Shown piece after piece: positions 51,923 to 64,000 of a stretch of DNA of 64,000 nucleotides. Both the position numbers and the translations under genes were made by a program. Below the pieces are notes generated by a model, which made no database searches, was not told where the DNA came from, and saw nothing but the letters and a program-made list of their open reading frames with translations. Numbering within the stretch: position 1 is the first letter of the stretch; every line of letters starts with the position of its first letter. Origin of the DNA: Pseudophaeomoniella oleicola (Eukaryota; Ascomycota; Eurotiomycetes; Phaeomoniellales; Phaeomoniellaceae); the NCBI GenBank assembly GCA_003868215.1, contig QWDQ01000002.1:434001-498000 (forward strand), read 5' to 3'.

Positions 51923-54845
51923 TCATGCCTGATTAAACGCCTGGTCAACCTCGTTAGCAAAAGTTCGATCACCGTACGACGGCTTCGGTTTTCCCATACC
52001 ACCAGTTGCTTGACCGTAATAACCAGGGTTTGCGCCACCGTTGTTAGTAGCACCAAATTGAGAGTCAGAAGTGGTGCCGGTGTTACCACGAACTTGGCCA
52101 GAGGAAGCGTTATGTGGCTAATTGAAATATTAGTACGCTGATCACGCCCGTCATCTGAGGTATGCTTACCTTGCGGCTGACTGGGGTCAACTTGGGAAGG
52201 CTCGTGGATTCCTTGGCAGATCCAATGCTGAAGATTGGCGACTCCCACTTGTCTCCCTTGGCTGCGAGTTCCTTGTATTCGGTTGCCTTCGTCGAGATGC
52301 CACCTGGAAGGTCGATATTCTTGAAGATCGAGTCTTGCTTCGTGACAGCCGCATTCACTGTTCGACACGTTAGTAGACTGATATCAGGGGATCGCTCAAA
52401 TGATTTACCCGTAGTGTTGGATGCCACCGCTTCAGCCTTCTCCTTCTTGGCAGTCAACCTCTGGCGCACTGCATCGGCGTATTGCTGGAAGATGCCAGGG
52501 GCATTCTCGGGATCGCTCTTAGCAGACTCGATTGCCTTTTGAGCAGTTGTGTTGATATCCCAGGCAAATTGATCGGCTTTCTCGAACGAGTCTTTGATTT
52601 GCTTCTCGAGGACCTTCTGGATCGCAGGGCGCATGACCTTCAGCAGAATTGGCTTAGCAATGCCGAAAAGAAGCTTGTGGTTTGACTTCTTGACTTTGAT
52701 GTTAAGGTTCTTGATCTTGACATCAACTTTGTCAACCTTTGCAAAGTTCTGAGCGTCCTTCTTGTGCGCAGTTGATGCTTGGAGCTTGAAGCTGAAACCC
52801 TCACCACCAAGATAGATATCCATGAGACCTTTATCAGTGATGGATGGGAAGCCTTGCTTCTTCTTGATGTAGTATGCAACATCCTTCAAATCCAATTGGA
52901 TACCCGAGGCCGAGATCATGATGGTGTTGTGGTGCTTGTTGGAAATCTTCTTTCGACCCCATCTGAAGTAATTGTCGCTACCAAACTCCAGTGCATTGGG
53001 CGCGAGATTGTCACTTTCAATGACCAAGTTCTCGACAATCGCATCAATCATTGGGTCTGATACCTCAATTCGGGGAATAGGTACGTAACGGATATTTTCG
53101 AAGACGGCAGGTAGAACGACGTCTGTGACATCCTTCAGGAGATGTGGTTTAAAGGTCGCCTTCCCGTTTTCATCTGTACCCAAATCCTGGAACAATTTCT
53201 GAACAGAGTTGGCGAACGCCTTGTTCTGAGGGTCTTGGTCGAACTGATCAGAGAGGAACTTGATCTCGTCAAGAACACGGTTGGTGTGGTCCCGATAACG
53301 GTCACGGAGGAGGAAGTTGCCATGGTCGTAAAGGCGATTCCATTGGTCGGTGGAATCATCTGTCATGATGTAGCCTTGCTCTTGAAGGATTTTGCGGATG
53401 TACTTGTCCATGGACTTGAACCAGTCTTTCAATTCTGGGTCACGATCTGCGTCCTTGTAGATGTTGTTAATGGACTCCCAGAGATCATCAGAGCTGGTAG
53501 AGTTGGCAAAGCGTTCGATCAGTGTCTTGAGGTCAGCCTCGGCGATCTGCAAACTATTATCCTCGTGAGCGCCCTTAACGGTCCCGGTGGCCTGGTTTGC
53601 AACAGTCTTGCTGTGACCACCGTAGGTCTCTGCAAGGCTGAGCAGAGTCTCGATGGCTTGTTGATAGTCACTGTGGCCTTGAATTTCGACAACCATCTTC
53701 TTCAAGCGCCAGACAGTCTGGTCACGACGCTCCTCCGGAAACTTGCTCTTGAAGTAGTTTTTGGTCTTCTCCTTTCGGTTCTTCGCATCTTCAATATCGC
53801 CCTTTCGCTCCTCTGGCACATTCTGATCATACTGACCTTTCAAGTGATCCTTAGCAGTGTTGACACCTGCGGCTGCGGTCTCACGGCCGGCCGTTTGGTC
53901 AACATTGCCTTCTTGATCAACAACGCCATTTCTAGCATCTGCCTCGGCATCTGCTGCGTTGGCCGCTCGGTTACCAGCTTCCTTTAGTTCGCCTTTACCA
54001 AATGGCTTGTTCTTATCGAAAGCAGATTTACCCTGGCTCTTGAGGCCGTCTTTAGATAGATCGGGGACGTCGTGCCATTGATTGTCTGGGGCAGGTTCGT
54101 CAATTTGAGCAAGCCGATCTTCGCTTGGATTGACCTTTGTTGCAGTCTTCTGGGCGGCGTCTCCAGCCATGTCTCGAAGAAGGACCTGCGCATCACTCAC
54201 TGGAGATGTATTAGCACGTTCATTGCTGATCCCTCAAAAGGCAAACTCACAAAGCTTTCGGAATTGACCGTTAGAGATGATCAGAGTCCCCAGGGTCTTC
54301 AATCCCTCCAAAGCTTGGTTGCCATGCTGTTTGGCAGTGTCCTTGTCTACTGGAGCGTTAGGAGAGCCAGTACCAGCGGCATCGATTTGCTGGGTTTGCC
54401 AGATGAAGTCCTGGAGAAGGTTGCCCTCGTTCTTGGTGAGGAGCAGAGCTTTGGCCTTCTCTACGACATCTTTCACGTCCGCAATCAGTTCACGACCCTC
54501 TGGGGAGAGTCTCTTGGAAGGCTGCGAGAAAGCTTTCGATTCGAGGAAGGAGTTGAGCGCGATATCGATTTGCTTGTTGGATGGAACCTTGCCATTCGAG
54601 AAGGCTAGAGATGCGTTAGTTATGACCACGAAAGGTGTCAGACTCTCGCGTGGATGAGCCACATTCTGGCGAGCGCAGGTCAGCAGGACATGAAACCTAC
54701 CTTGCACGATGCCATAGAGTTGGAGCTTTGTGTTCACATCCTATGGCCAACATTAGCTACTGCTTGCGGAAGACACAAGGAAATGGACACATACCGTCTC
54801 CTTTGCCTTCACATTCGTTGGGCGGTTGACGCCGTTGGTAGCCAT
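51923..54845 (-). CDS. HAM1-like fungal protein (DUF5923/DUF4449-type)
   Basis: Six minus-strand exons (54845-54795, 54740-54701, 54604-54251, 54199-52409, 52357-52170, 52117-51923) join in phase to 872 residues. The N-terminus begins MATNGVNRPTNVKAKETDVN, then LQLYGIVQAFSNGKVPSNKQ, DIALNSFLES and LSPEGRELIADVKDVV. The middle is rich in Lys/Asp/Gln with NGVVDQEGNVDQTAGR. The C-terminal region (IRYVPIPRIEVSDPMIDAIV, NLAPNALEFGSDNYFRWGRK, DVKIKNLNIKVKKSNHKLLF) looks like a BPI/SMP-type lipid-binding fold. The tail is Gly/Asn/Gln-rich and ends TFANEVDQAFNQA. I place it in the fungal HAM1-like family from memory; cellular role unknown. Confidence 0.75.
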
Positions 54846-57800
54846 GGTGATATGATTGTTGTACAGTCAAGCAGCGCGAATATGGGGTATCAAATACAGA
54901 ACGAAGAGTACTGTAAGAAAGTGAGTGGGTTAGAGAATGGTTCCTAAACTGTTGTCGCAAAGGGAGCAGAAGAAGTGAAAGACGGGATGGCAATACCTAT
55001 TATCGGAGTTGTTGTTACAGAGAAGCGACGTTGCTGTTTGGGAAGGGGGTATCTCAGATGTTTGTTTGAATGTGGAATTGGGAAGAAAGTATGAAGGAGG
55101 AGGTCAGAAGTTAGAAATAAGGGAAGGCAGGGGGGAGAAATAAATCAATTCACGTCAGTAGATTGGCTACAGGACGAGGAGGGGGTGGAGGAGCCAGTCA
55201 ATTGGGAAATTTCCCTGCTTGCAGCTATGATTTGGGCGTAACCTGGAGGAAAGAATGGGACAATGATGACGGTACATTTCCATTTCATACATTCAATGGT
55301 AGAAAGTTTCGTCACTCCCAGTCTCAGCCGGCACGACAACAACAAAAGTCACCCACAACGGGGAGTAGTTCCCAGTCCAGACCTGATCCGATCAGCGCAC
55401 ATGCAAGCTGAGAGCGAGCGAGAGAGAGAGATACACATTACTACGGTAGACGAGATCAAGTTTGTCCCAGCCAGCAAGCAGAGAAAAACAATGATCCCAG
55501 TATTCAGCCATTGTTACCTTCTTTGCATTGCAGTCCCGATCCAATTGGTAGATTGTTTCGAGATGGATTACTCTAAACGGCGATGATGATGGCCTATGAC
55601 GAAATCTTGAACCGAAATGAGGACCTGATCTGTTTTCATGATTTTTACGATGGAGACCAAGGAGAAGAACATTGACATTGCGGGAGACCCATGTCATGAC
55701 ACTAAATTAGAAGAACTCGGAATGACTTAGCAGGGTACCTCCATTTTGGGGAACTACAAGGTCCATTTTGCCTAGTGTTGACAATAAGAAACCACCGACG
55801 GGAGATCAATTGTACGTAGTACTAGTAATTAAGTGTTCTGAGATTATCCCTGTCTATTGGTTCTAATGAATGGGTTAAGTATCCGGGGGAGATGGTCAGG
55901 CCTGTCAAAGGTCAATCAATTAAATTAATGAATACATCAAAAACATTAATGAAGTCCTGTCCCTAAGATGGTATACCTGTAGGAAAGGTAAGGTACGGTA
56001 CCTCTTAATTGTCAAGAATGCAGCAGTCGAAGAACAAGAACTGTACTGTGTGCCCCCGGTGAAGCTACCAGGAATGTGGAGAAACCACTGTACGGTTGCT
56101 GTCATCGTTGTGACTCTTTTATGTAATTACCTGGCGAGCTAGGTAGGTAGATGTTTGTTGAAGTTACGGTCCTTTAACGGTAGAGAAATCACTTGTGCAC
56201 CGCAGACTCTACACAGTACCCATGGATTGAATAGGTACCATATCACTACGTAGAGATGATACCGACCTAGTAGCCCCCGAGCCACACCAGCTCGCCAGGT
56301 ATGTACCGTAGTAGACTAACAATGGATATCTTGAGAGTCACGTCAGAGCTGATCCAGATGCATTACATCAATTCCTTGTCTTGGGTGATTGATCAGGAGA
56401 GAACAGGCAGGTGCCGTTGGAAGGGAAGGGAAGGGAAAGAAAAGTTGTTTTCTTTCTCCCCTTGACTCCATATGACGACTATTCCAAGCTTCTAATCCTG
56501 GTTGACTTCCCGTTTACATCCCTGCTCTTTTCCGTCCCGATGGACCAATCTGTCTCATTCCATACCTTACCGTACGTGGATCATTGTTCTTGCTCCCCGC
56601 TAAAGCCTTTCGGTTAATGAAGCTGAGAGCATGATGCGCGTCGTGGCTGCCAAACATTCAGCCGTAATATATTATACTAAACTTGCAAAGAACATGATGA
56701 TCCTCTACCTCGAAATTAGTTACTGGTAATTCTCGATTAGTCACGGAACTGTTGATTGTCCACTTATTCTAGGGCTCATATCATGTAAGTTACTACATAA
56801 AATGCTGTATCCTACTGTTTTTGAAACCAGGCGAAGATAGAGTAGCTACCATGTATGCGCATGCTGCCTGAGGTAAGGGCTACCATCTAGCGAGCTAGGT
56901 ACCTAGGTAGTTAGCTACAAGCCCCTTCGCGATAGATCCCAATCTGCGGCGAATGGATGCACGATGGTATTGAAACAGCCAAGTGTCACTAAGATTTCTA
57001 TCATCCCGTCTTTCGTCTCCGCCCTGCAATGCAATACACTATGAATCTCAAGCGAATGCTCGATGGTGGCGAAAAGGCAACAGGTGGTGGCGCATACCCG
57101 ATGTGGCGCAACAAAATGTCATCATAGCGTCTCCTCTGTATGGAGTACTCTTCCATACCTTACGAGCCTTAGTAAAGACGTACGTGGTACAAGACCAACT
57201 GTCATAGCAGCATAGATCATATCTCTACCATCAACAAAACATCTAGCCTCGCATTCAATGCAAATACGACTACCAACCAGATGCCATTGATTGTAATGAG
57301 GTCATATTGTTGATCTCATACAATTACTGTATTGACTCACGTTTGACTACAACGTTGTAGAGTTTTCACATAAAACTCATTTCATTACTGCTTTTATCGC
57401 TACAGTTGTACCCAACTGTTTAAGTAAAACACGTATTTCTTATAGCGACTAGATTAACGGGTAAGGATGTAAGGTCTCTAACTTCCTGATGCTCGACGCT
57501 CCCGATGATCGAGATAGTGGTGATGCCGGGGACATGTAGAATACTTTACTACGTAGTATGTCTTTTCAGCATGTGCGGAATCTTCAAGACCACAACCAAG
57601 CGGTACCATACTACGTATATAGTATGTGATTGGTGATATACTCCGGTAGAGTAAATCTATCACTCGCCTGTGGTTCACATTATCTCCACCTTCATACGAG
57701 AAGATCAATCACGTGGCCACGCGCCACTACTACCCACGTCTGTCTAGGTGTCTTACGCCTCACCGTGCGGGGAGCGAGCTAGCTCCAGCGCGCGGCTCTG

Positions 57801-57874
57801 AGGTGAACAATAATGATATGATGACATGATCATTAGCGACAAATAGTTACAGTATCGCCATCATTTCTGGCAAG
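54846..57874. other. 3 kb spacer between two divergent genes
   Basis: Shared upstream region of the HAM1-like and DUF4211 genes. There is no credible ORF. Several TACGTAGT palindromes (near 55813, 56247, 57549, 57610) and GGTACC/CTACC elements occur (about 55996, 56235, 56898). A GA tract lies at about 55415-55431. Confidence 0.5.
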
Positions 57875-60165
57875 ATGCCACCTTCACGAGCATCTCAAAA
57901 GAGACAAACTCGTCTCACTTTCACTCCAGTAGCCTCTCCATCTCCGGCTGCGGAGGCCTCGAGCTCACGTATCGTTTCTCATGTAAGATATGATTCTCCA
58001 TGTTCAAACAGACTTCACGATGCATTTGTACGCGCAAAAGCTTCGGATGATGCCACAGGCGAGGCTACACCAGCGCGAAATGATACTTCCGTCCAGCTTC
58101 AGTTGCCAACACCACTCAAGTCTTCACAGACCCGAGAGCAAGGTAAGTGATCAGACCTAGAGGGTTTTCTGCTTACCATACTAATATATCTGGCGCAGAG
58201 TCTGTAGTATCGCATGAAAAGTCCACTGATTTCAATCGCTCCGAGAAAGATCCCATTGAGGTTTTGAACCGGTCTGAGGGTGAGAGCGACGACGACGTGA
58301 TAGCCTCGCGGTTGAAGCGCATGAGAAGGTCACAAGCACAGGACATCTCAAAGATCAAAGAAAGCGAACACGCCTCGGACACAGTGCATGTCTCTTCGCA
58401 ACCAAACCGAAGAGTCGTGAAGCGCAATTTTGATAAGGAAACTCCTACCAAACGGGCTGGTAGACTTCGGGGAAGTCGCACTTCCCACGAGACGCAGAAG
58501 AAACAGCCCAAAAGGCTCCTAAGGTCTACGGGGAAAGGGGCGTATCGAGAGCATGCCGGGGATAGCCCGAGTCCATCTAAATCGGCTAGCAGTGTATCTG
58601 ACTTTGGGGACCCAGAAGCGACATCCGATGAGGATGTTAAAATGGTGACAAAGCCAACTGCGTGCCGTGGCGCTCGAAAGTCTCTGACTGACAAAGACAA
58701 CTTCGTCGTGGGCGATGATACGATTGAGCTCATCACTTCGGAAGAAGATGGACCTTTACCACAACAGGCACGCAGGGGGAGAACCAAAAATGGGCGTTCT
58801 GCCGAATCGATAGGGCAGCTCTCAGAGAAATCAGAGAACGATCCAGTCATAACACCGTCTAAACGCAAGAGGAATGGACGACTTGTCAGGTCATCCCAGA
58901 AACCCAATAAACAAGAAGAGTTAGATCTCAAGGAAGACCTTGAGGACCTAAGTGACTCGGCTATTCACACCTCAAGAACCCGAGGAGCACCAGTGAATTC
59001 CGCTCGTGCCAAGTATAGGCAAGGATTGGAGGCATTGAAAAGAAGCCGAGCCAGGTTATCTTCGCCACTTGGATCCCATCGTGAGTTCGTTGACTCGGAT
59101 AGTGATTTGGAGATAATACATCCTGAAGGTGATGGTGACACGGAAGAACAACCGTCCGTGGGCCGTGGATTCCATGCCCTATCTGACAACGATCTCTCGG
59201 CCTCTTCCCAAAGCGAGCGTCCCGACTCCGATGAAGACCTTAACCAATACGAGGATGATTTTGTCGAGGAGGACGGCGATGTTGGCCCTCTCGATCTTCC
59301 TCTGGAATTTTCCCATTGGGCAACGGCACCAGTACGCACCCATTTCCGAAATGTGGTACAGTGGCTTGTGAAAAACAAAATTGCCCCAGCATTTGAACGG
59401 TCCCATGAACTTTTCGAGCTGTCATTTCGGAAGGTTGACGACGAGGTCAAAGGCCAGGCCGGGAGCAGGTTTATAAGTTCTGCTTGGAAGTCCCATTTCA
59501 AATATGCCCTAGAAGCTCGACCGGAACTGGAAATTGTGCGGATCACAACAGACGGCGATGGCGAATCGTGGTGGGAAGACTGCGAGGCGTGCGGTAGATC
59601 CGGTCATCCTGCAACGTGGTCCTTTCAGTTAAAAGGTGATGCATACTATTCTGATAACTTAGAACCAGTTGGCGAAGTGGAGTCATCTGACGAAGAGGAC
59701 GAAGATGCCAATAGCAGTGCTGGCTCGGCGTCCGACTCCATTAAACCATCCTACGACTCGCACGGGAACCTCCTCCCACCAGTTTCTCACCTCTTTCCCC
59801 TCGGACGCAAATGTGCCGCTGACGCCTCCACTGCCCATAAACTCCTCCACTGGAAATTCCATCTCAACCAGTACATCCTCTCGCTCCTCCGTTCCAACGG
59901 CGTGCTATCCCCCGAACGCATCGTCGAACGGGACGGCAAGTCCCAACGAAAACGCGAGAAGGAAGCAGATTCGATTGTTGATGAGCTCGATGCATCCGGG
60001 GAGATGGAAGAGCTGTGGAAATTGTTCAAGTTGGAGTTGGAGAGCGCGAGGGATGGGATGGAAGGGTGGGAGGATCGCAGCAGCTCCAAGGTCGGAGGAG
60101 CAGGGAGGAGGGCTACTGGTAAGGGCGGTGCTAGAAGCGGTCGTGGAGGCATATGGGGGCTATGA
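57875..60165 (+). CDS. DUF4211-domain nuclear protein
   Basis: Exons 57875-58142 and 58199-60165 (intron 56 bp, phase 1) give 744 residues. The N-terminus, MPPSRASQKRQTRLTFTPVA, contains a PIP-box-like QTRLTF motif. Residues about 90-360 are basic, Ser-rich and disordered with many KRxR clusters (KRKRNGRLVR). The conserved DUF4211 domain starts near residue 400 (DLPLEFSHWATAPVRTHFRN). It has CEACGRSGHPATW at about 551-563, a possible zinc ligand pair, then FQLKGDAYYSDNL and FPLGRKCAADASTAHKLLHW. The end is Gly/Arg-rich (GARSGRGGIWGL). DUF4211 proteins are thought to act on chromatin, but no function is established to my knowledge. The PIP-like motif is an observation only. Confidence 0.85.
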
Positions 60166-60835
60166 ACCCACTTTCTTTTTCTTTCATCTTTTGCCCTCTT
60201 TCCAATTCGCACGCGGGTCTACACGATGGATATGAATTACGACTTTTGACATGAATCATCACAAACTCATAGTGAAGATGATATGAGAGGCAGGCAGGTA
60301 AACAGTACGAAATTTGGCATCTGGGAATACCATGGACATTTTGATCAACGAACTTTTATGACATGATATTCGTCATGCGGTTAAGAAGGGGGGGATGGAT
60401 ATGGAGGAGGTGAACAGATAGGTAATACTAGTAGATGTAGATGGGGGAATCACGATAGGAGTGATTAGATGGGATTGATATGGATCATGTTCGAGATGGT
60501 CTAGGAGGGCGTGAATATATTAGAGGAAATCCTAAGAGTTTTACTGTCATTCTGTTGCTTCAGATGGTAGGGATGGGGCTTGTGGTAGGCTTCATTGAAC
60601 TAACTAGGTAGATAGTCAGGATACGTGACATGGCAAAAAGCCCCAGGCGTGTATACTATCTGCATAGATAGCCCTACGCTTCTGTAAACGAGCAATGAAG
60701 TTGTTACAAGATTGCGCCGCCAGTCTCAATGTTGGTCTGTTCTTTCCCCTTCCAGGCCTTCCAGGTACCCTTTGACCACCTGTTCCATCCGCAAAAAGCA
60801 ATACAGGAAGAAAGCGAGATTCTGGCTTTTGTTCT
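60166..60835. other. intergenic, convergent 3' ends
   Basis: 670 bp, G-rich in places (60387-60410). No gene or repeat seen. Confidence 0.6.
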
Positions 60836-61635
60836 CTAGTAGAGTCTTTTCGGTGGGCTCATGGAAGCCTTGATGGTCAATGAGCCGACGTTTTGCCATC
60901 CCTTCTTCAACAAAGAGACCAGGTAGTTGATGGACAACATGATGTTGCCGATCAGCTCATCCTCGGTCATACCGACGTTGCCAACAGCGACACCCAAGCA
61001 AAGGACCTTCTTCAACTGGAACTTGATGGTGGACTTGACTTCGGTAATCTTGTTGCCGAGATCCTCAGCATGGGAGACCGGAGTTGGGAATTTACCAGCC
61101 TTAGAAAGACCTGGACCCAAGAGACGAGGAATCTGCTTGATCAAAGAATCGGAGGCGAGGAAAGCGTCGTATTTGCGAGCGAGCTTCTTGATCAGCTTCT
61201 TGTTCTTGTTGAGCTTCTTCAAGTCATCAGAGGACATGGCGTCGACACCCAAGTGCTTGGCACGATCGATGTCATGTTGGTCACCGAGAACACTAGAATG
61301 GGGGGTTAGTGTATGTTTTTTGACCGATGACAGCACGTTATGTTGTAGGAGCGCACAGCGGTGAGTGCACATACCAGATGCTCATACCAGGGCGGGGAAC
61401 CCTTGGCAGCTTGACGGTACCAGAGAAACGCTTGTCACGTTGGGGATCGTAGTTCTTCAAGCCAATCTGGAGCTCGACAGTTTCCAAAAACCCTCTCTTC
61501 TTCTCGTTGTTAGAGTAATCGAGTAGTTGTTGCACATTTGTGCGCACTCCGGCTATTGATGGCAGATGTCGAGTCAGTCATCCACCCGCATGGGCTTGGA
61601 AAGAATATGGTCTTACCGACTGTGATTTTTGACAT
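60836..61635 (-). CDS. 60S ribosomal protein L10a (uL1)
   Basis: The L1-stalk protein of the large cytosolic subunit. Exons 61635-61617, 61552-61375 and 61292-60836 join in phase to 217 residues, exactly the eukaryotic family length. The start [21 protein letters not shown] is split by the first intron (64 bp). [40 protein letters not shown] and [20 protein letters not shown] follow. [17 protein letters not shown], the uL1 signature, and [13 protein letters not shown] at the end are complete. A tiny first exon followed by an intron is typical of fungal ribosomal-protein genes. Confidence 0.97.
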
Positions 61636-62168
61636 CTTGATGACAGTCTTCCAGAAGAATTTGAAGATTCTTATGGTGAGGATTTTGCGCTTGACTTGAT
61701 GATGAGGATTGACAGAAGTCGAGATGAGGAGGAGAAAATATCTGTGGATGAAAATTGTGGGGATCGCAACAAAGTCTTGGCAATCTGAGAGGAAATATAA
61801 GGTAAGTCTGCCAATAACTTACGGCCGCCCCACGGTCCGCCTTTCACCATTACTAAGTTACTCCGTACTACGTAGGTACTTAAGGTACACATCTCTATCC
61901 TGTACGTACCTTAGATCGCCCACTCCAGGTGTTCTACGGATTATAACCGCTGGATGAGAAAAGTAACATATGTTTGGCTTACAACAAACTGTTGACTCAA
62001 TAAGAATAATGATCTTCGTCCCATCGGAATTGAAATCTTCCGTTTCACTATTGGTATGCCGCAATGAGTCTTGACTTGACTACCTACCCGAGAACCAACT
62101 CTTGAAAGAACATCAACACTGTAATTGAATGGTCTCCATCTTGATCAGATAAATAAAGGAATACCATT
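61636..62168. other. intergenic
   Basis: 533 bp: L10a promoter and the 3' region of the GNAT gene. A TACTACGTAGGTACTTAAGG element lies at 61866-61885. The expected ribosomal-protein promoter motifs are not clear to me. Confidence 0.5.
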
Positions 62169-62858
62169 TCAACGCATGTCAAGTCTATATCCAACTCCAA
62201 CTCCTTTCTTGCCATTTGGAAGTGAGTACGTTTCTTCCTCCATTCTTCTAAATCCCGAAGCCTCATACAAGGCGGTCGCGCTGTAGTTATCCTTCTCGAC
62301 GAATATAATGCACACAGCCCTAGCTGCCTTACCCTCGATGTTCTTTTGTCCTGCCTGTATAGCTGCGTTGATTGCCCGTTTTCCTATACTCCGTCCACGA
62401 ACCTCTGGGGCCACGTACACACCATTCATTGAGAAAAGTATCGTCTTCGAGGCATTGTGTGCTTCGAGGTTTTCAATGGTTTCATGGGGTTGCACATCAT
62501 GGAAGAGTTTCCAGGGTGACTCTGCCGCTGTCGGATATAACCCGTCATATAACTTGGGTCCTAGAAGCACTACCAATGCTACCCACGAACGAACCAACGT
62601 TGGGTCACTTTTTGGGCTTTCTTCGTCGTTGACTGACTTTTGAAGAGCAACAAATGATCGTGCCATGGGGTTCACTAGCCGGCCTTCCCACTCTTCTGCC
62701 TTGAACTGAACTTCTGTCTCATAAGATGAGGCAAAAGCCTCTGGGTTGCTTCGAAGAGCATGAAGTCTGAGTTCACGTAATTTTAGCGCGTACGCTCGTA
62801 ATTGGGCCTTGTCCTCGTATCTTTGGGGCAATTGAACAATCAAAACATCAGTAGCCAT
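62169..62858 (-). CDS. GNAT-family N-acetyltransferase
   Basis: A single-exon 229-residue protein from the ATG at 62858 (MATDVLIVQLPQRY). The frame is open 46 codons further to an ATG at 62996, but that extension looks untranslated. The N-terminal helix LRELRLHALRSNPEAFASSY is common in small-molecule GNAT enzymes. The acetyl-CoA core is NGVYVAPEVRGRSIGKRAIN (RGxxIG loop). The last strands are IFVEKDNYSATALYEASGFRR and VGYRLDMR. The substrate is unknown. It is head to head with ARF1. Confidence 0.85.
   Translation of the reverse strand: MATDVLIVQLPQRYEDKAQLRAYALKLRELRLHALRSNPEAFASSYETEVQFKAEEWEGRLVNPMARSFVALQKSVNDEESPKSDPTLVRSWVALVVLLGPKLYDGLYPTAAESPWKLFHDVQPHETIENLEAHNASKTILFSMNGVYVAPEVRGRSIGKRAINAAIQAGQKNIEGKAARAVCIIFVEKDNYSATALYEASGFRRMEEETYSLPNGKKGVGVGYRLDMR

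Positions 62859-64000
<1,142 letters not shown>

Overview
This window is nuclear DNA of a filamentous ascomycete (Pezizomycotina). Genes lie on both strands in no operons. Most carry short GT-AG introns of about 45-135 bp, often with a CTAAC/CTGAC-like branch site. The proteins are typical fungal ones: Lst8, Vtc1, Irc6, Ahc1, Tag1-like, SUR7/PalI, DUF7918, DUF3984, DUF4211 and HAM1-like families. I cannot fix the order or genus from sequence alone.

Layout. 0-10 kb: tail of an ABC (ABCC-type) transporter, then housekeeping genes: Gep4 lipid phosphatase, SmD3, Irc6, Mrt4 and the very-long-chain fatty-acid dehydratase Phs1, then a secreted, probably GPI-anchored PI-PLC-X-like protein. 10-24 kb: a SUR7/PalI membrane protein, a 1,021-residue orphan with a coiled coil, the TOR subunit Lst8, the polyphosphate-complex subunit Vtc1, a Tctex-type dynein light chain, and an Ahc1-like zinc-finger protein. 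24-38 kb: a DHA1-type MFS exporter, a tandem pair of DUF7918 paralogues, a DUF3984-like protein, mitochondrial ornithine carbamoyltransferase, and a Tag1-like vacuolar membrane protein. 38-42.4 kb is gene-poor, with one doubtful Cys-rich small ORF and a long AGT microsatellite. 42.4-64 kb: an F-box protein, a Pep12-like syntaxin, NatA catalytic subunit Naa10, a divergent Dal5/Soa1-type transporter and TauD-type dioxygenase, a HAM1-like protein, a 3 kb spacer, a DUF4211 protein, ribosomal protein L10a (uL1), a GNAT acetyltransferase, and the 5' part of ARF1.

Organisation. Nine neighbouring pairs are head to head and share an intergenic promoter region. Only the Dal5/TauD pair looks functionally linked, as uptake plus oxidation of a sulfonate-like compound. 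I found no rRNA, tRNA, CRISPR, virus-like element or intact transposon. Exon boundaries were read by eye, checked for reading phase and, where the family is well known, against remembered conserved blocks. They were not tested against transcripts.
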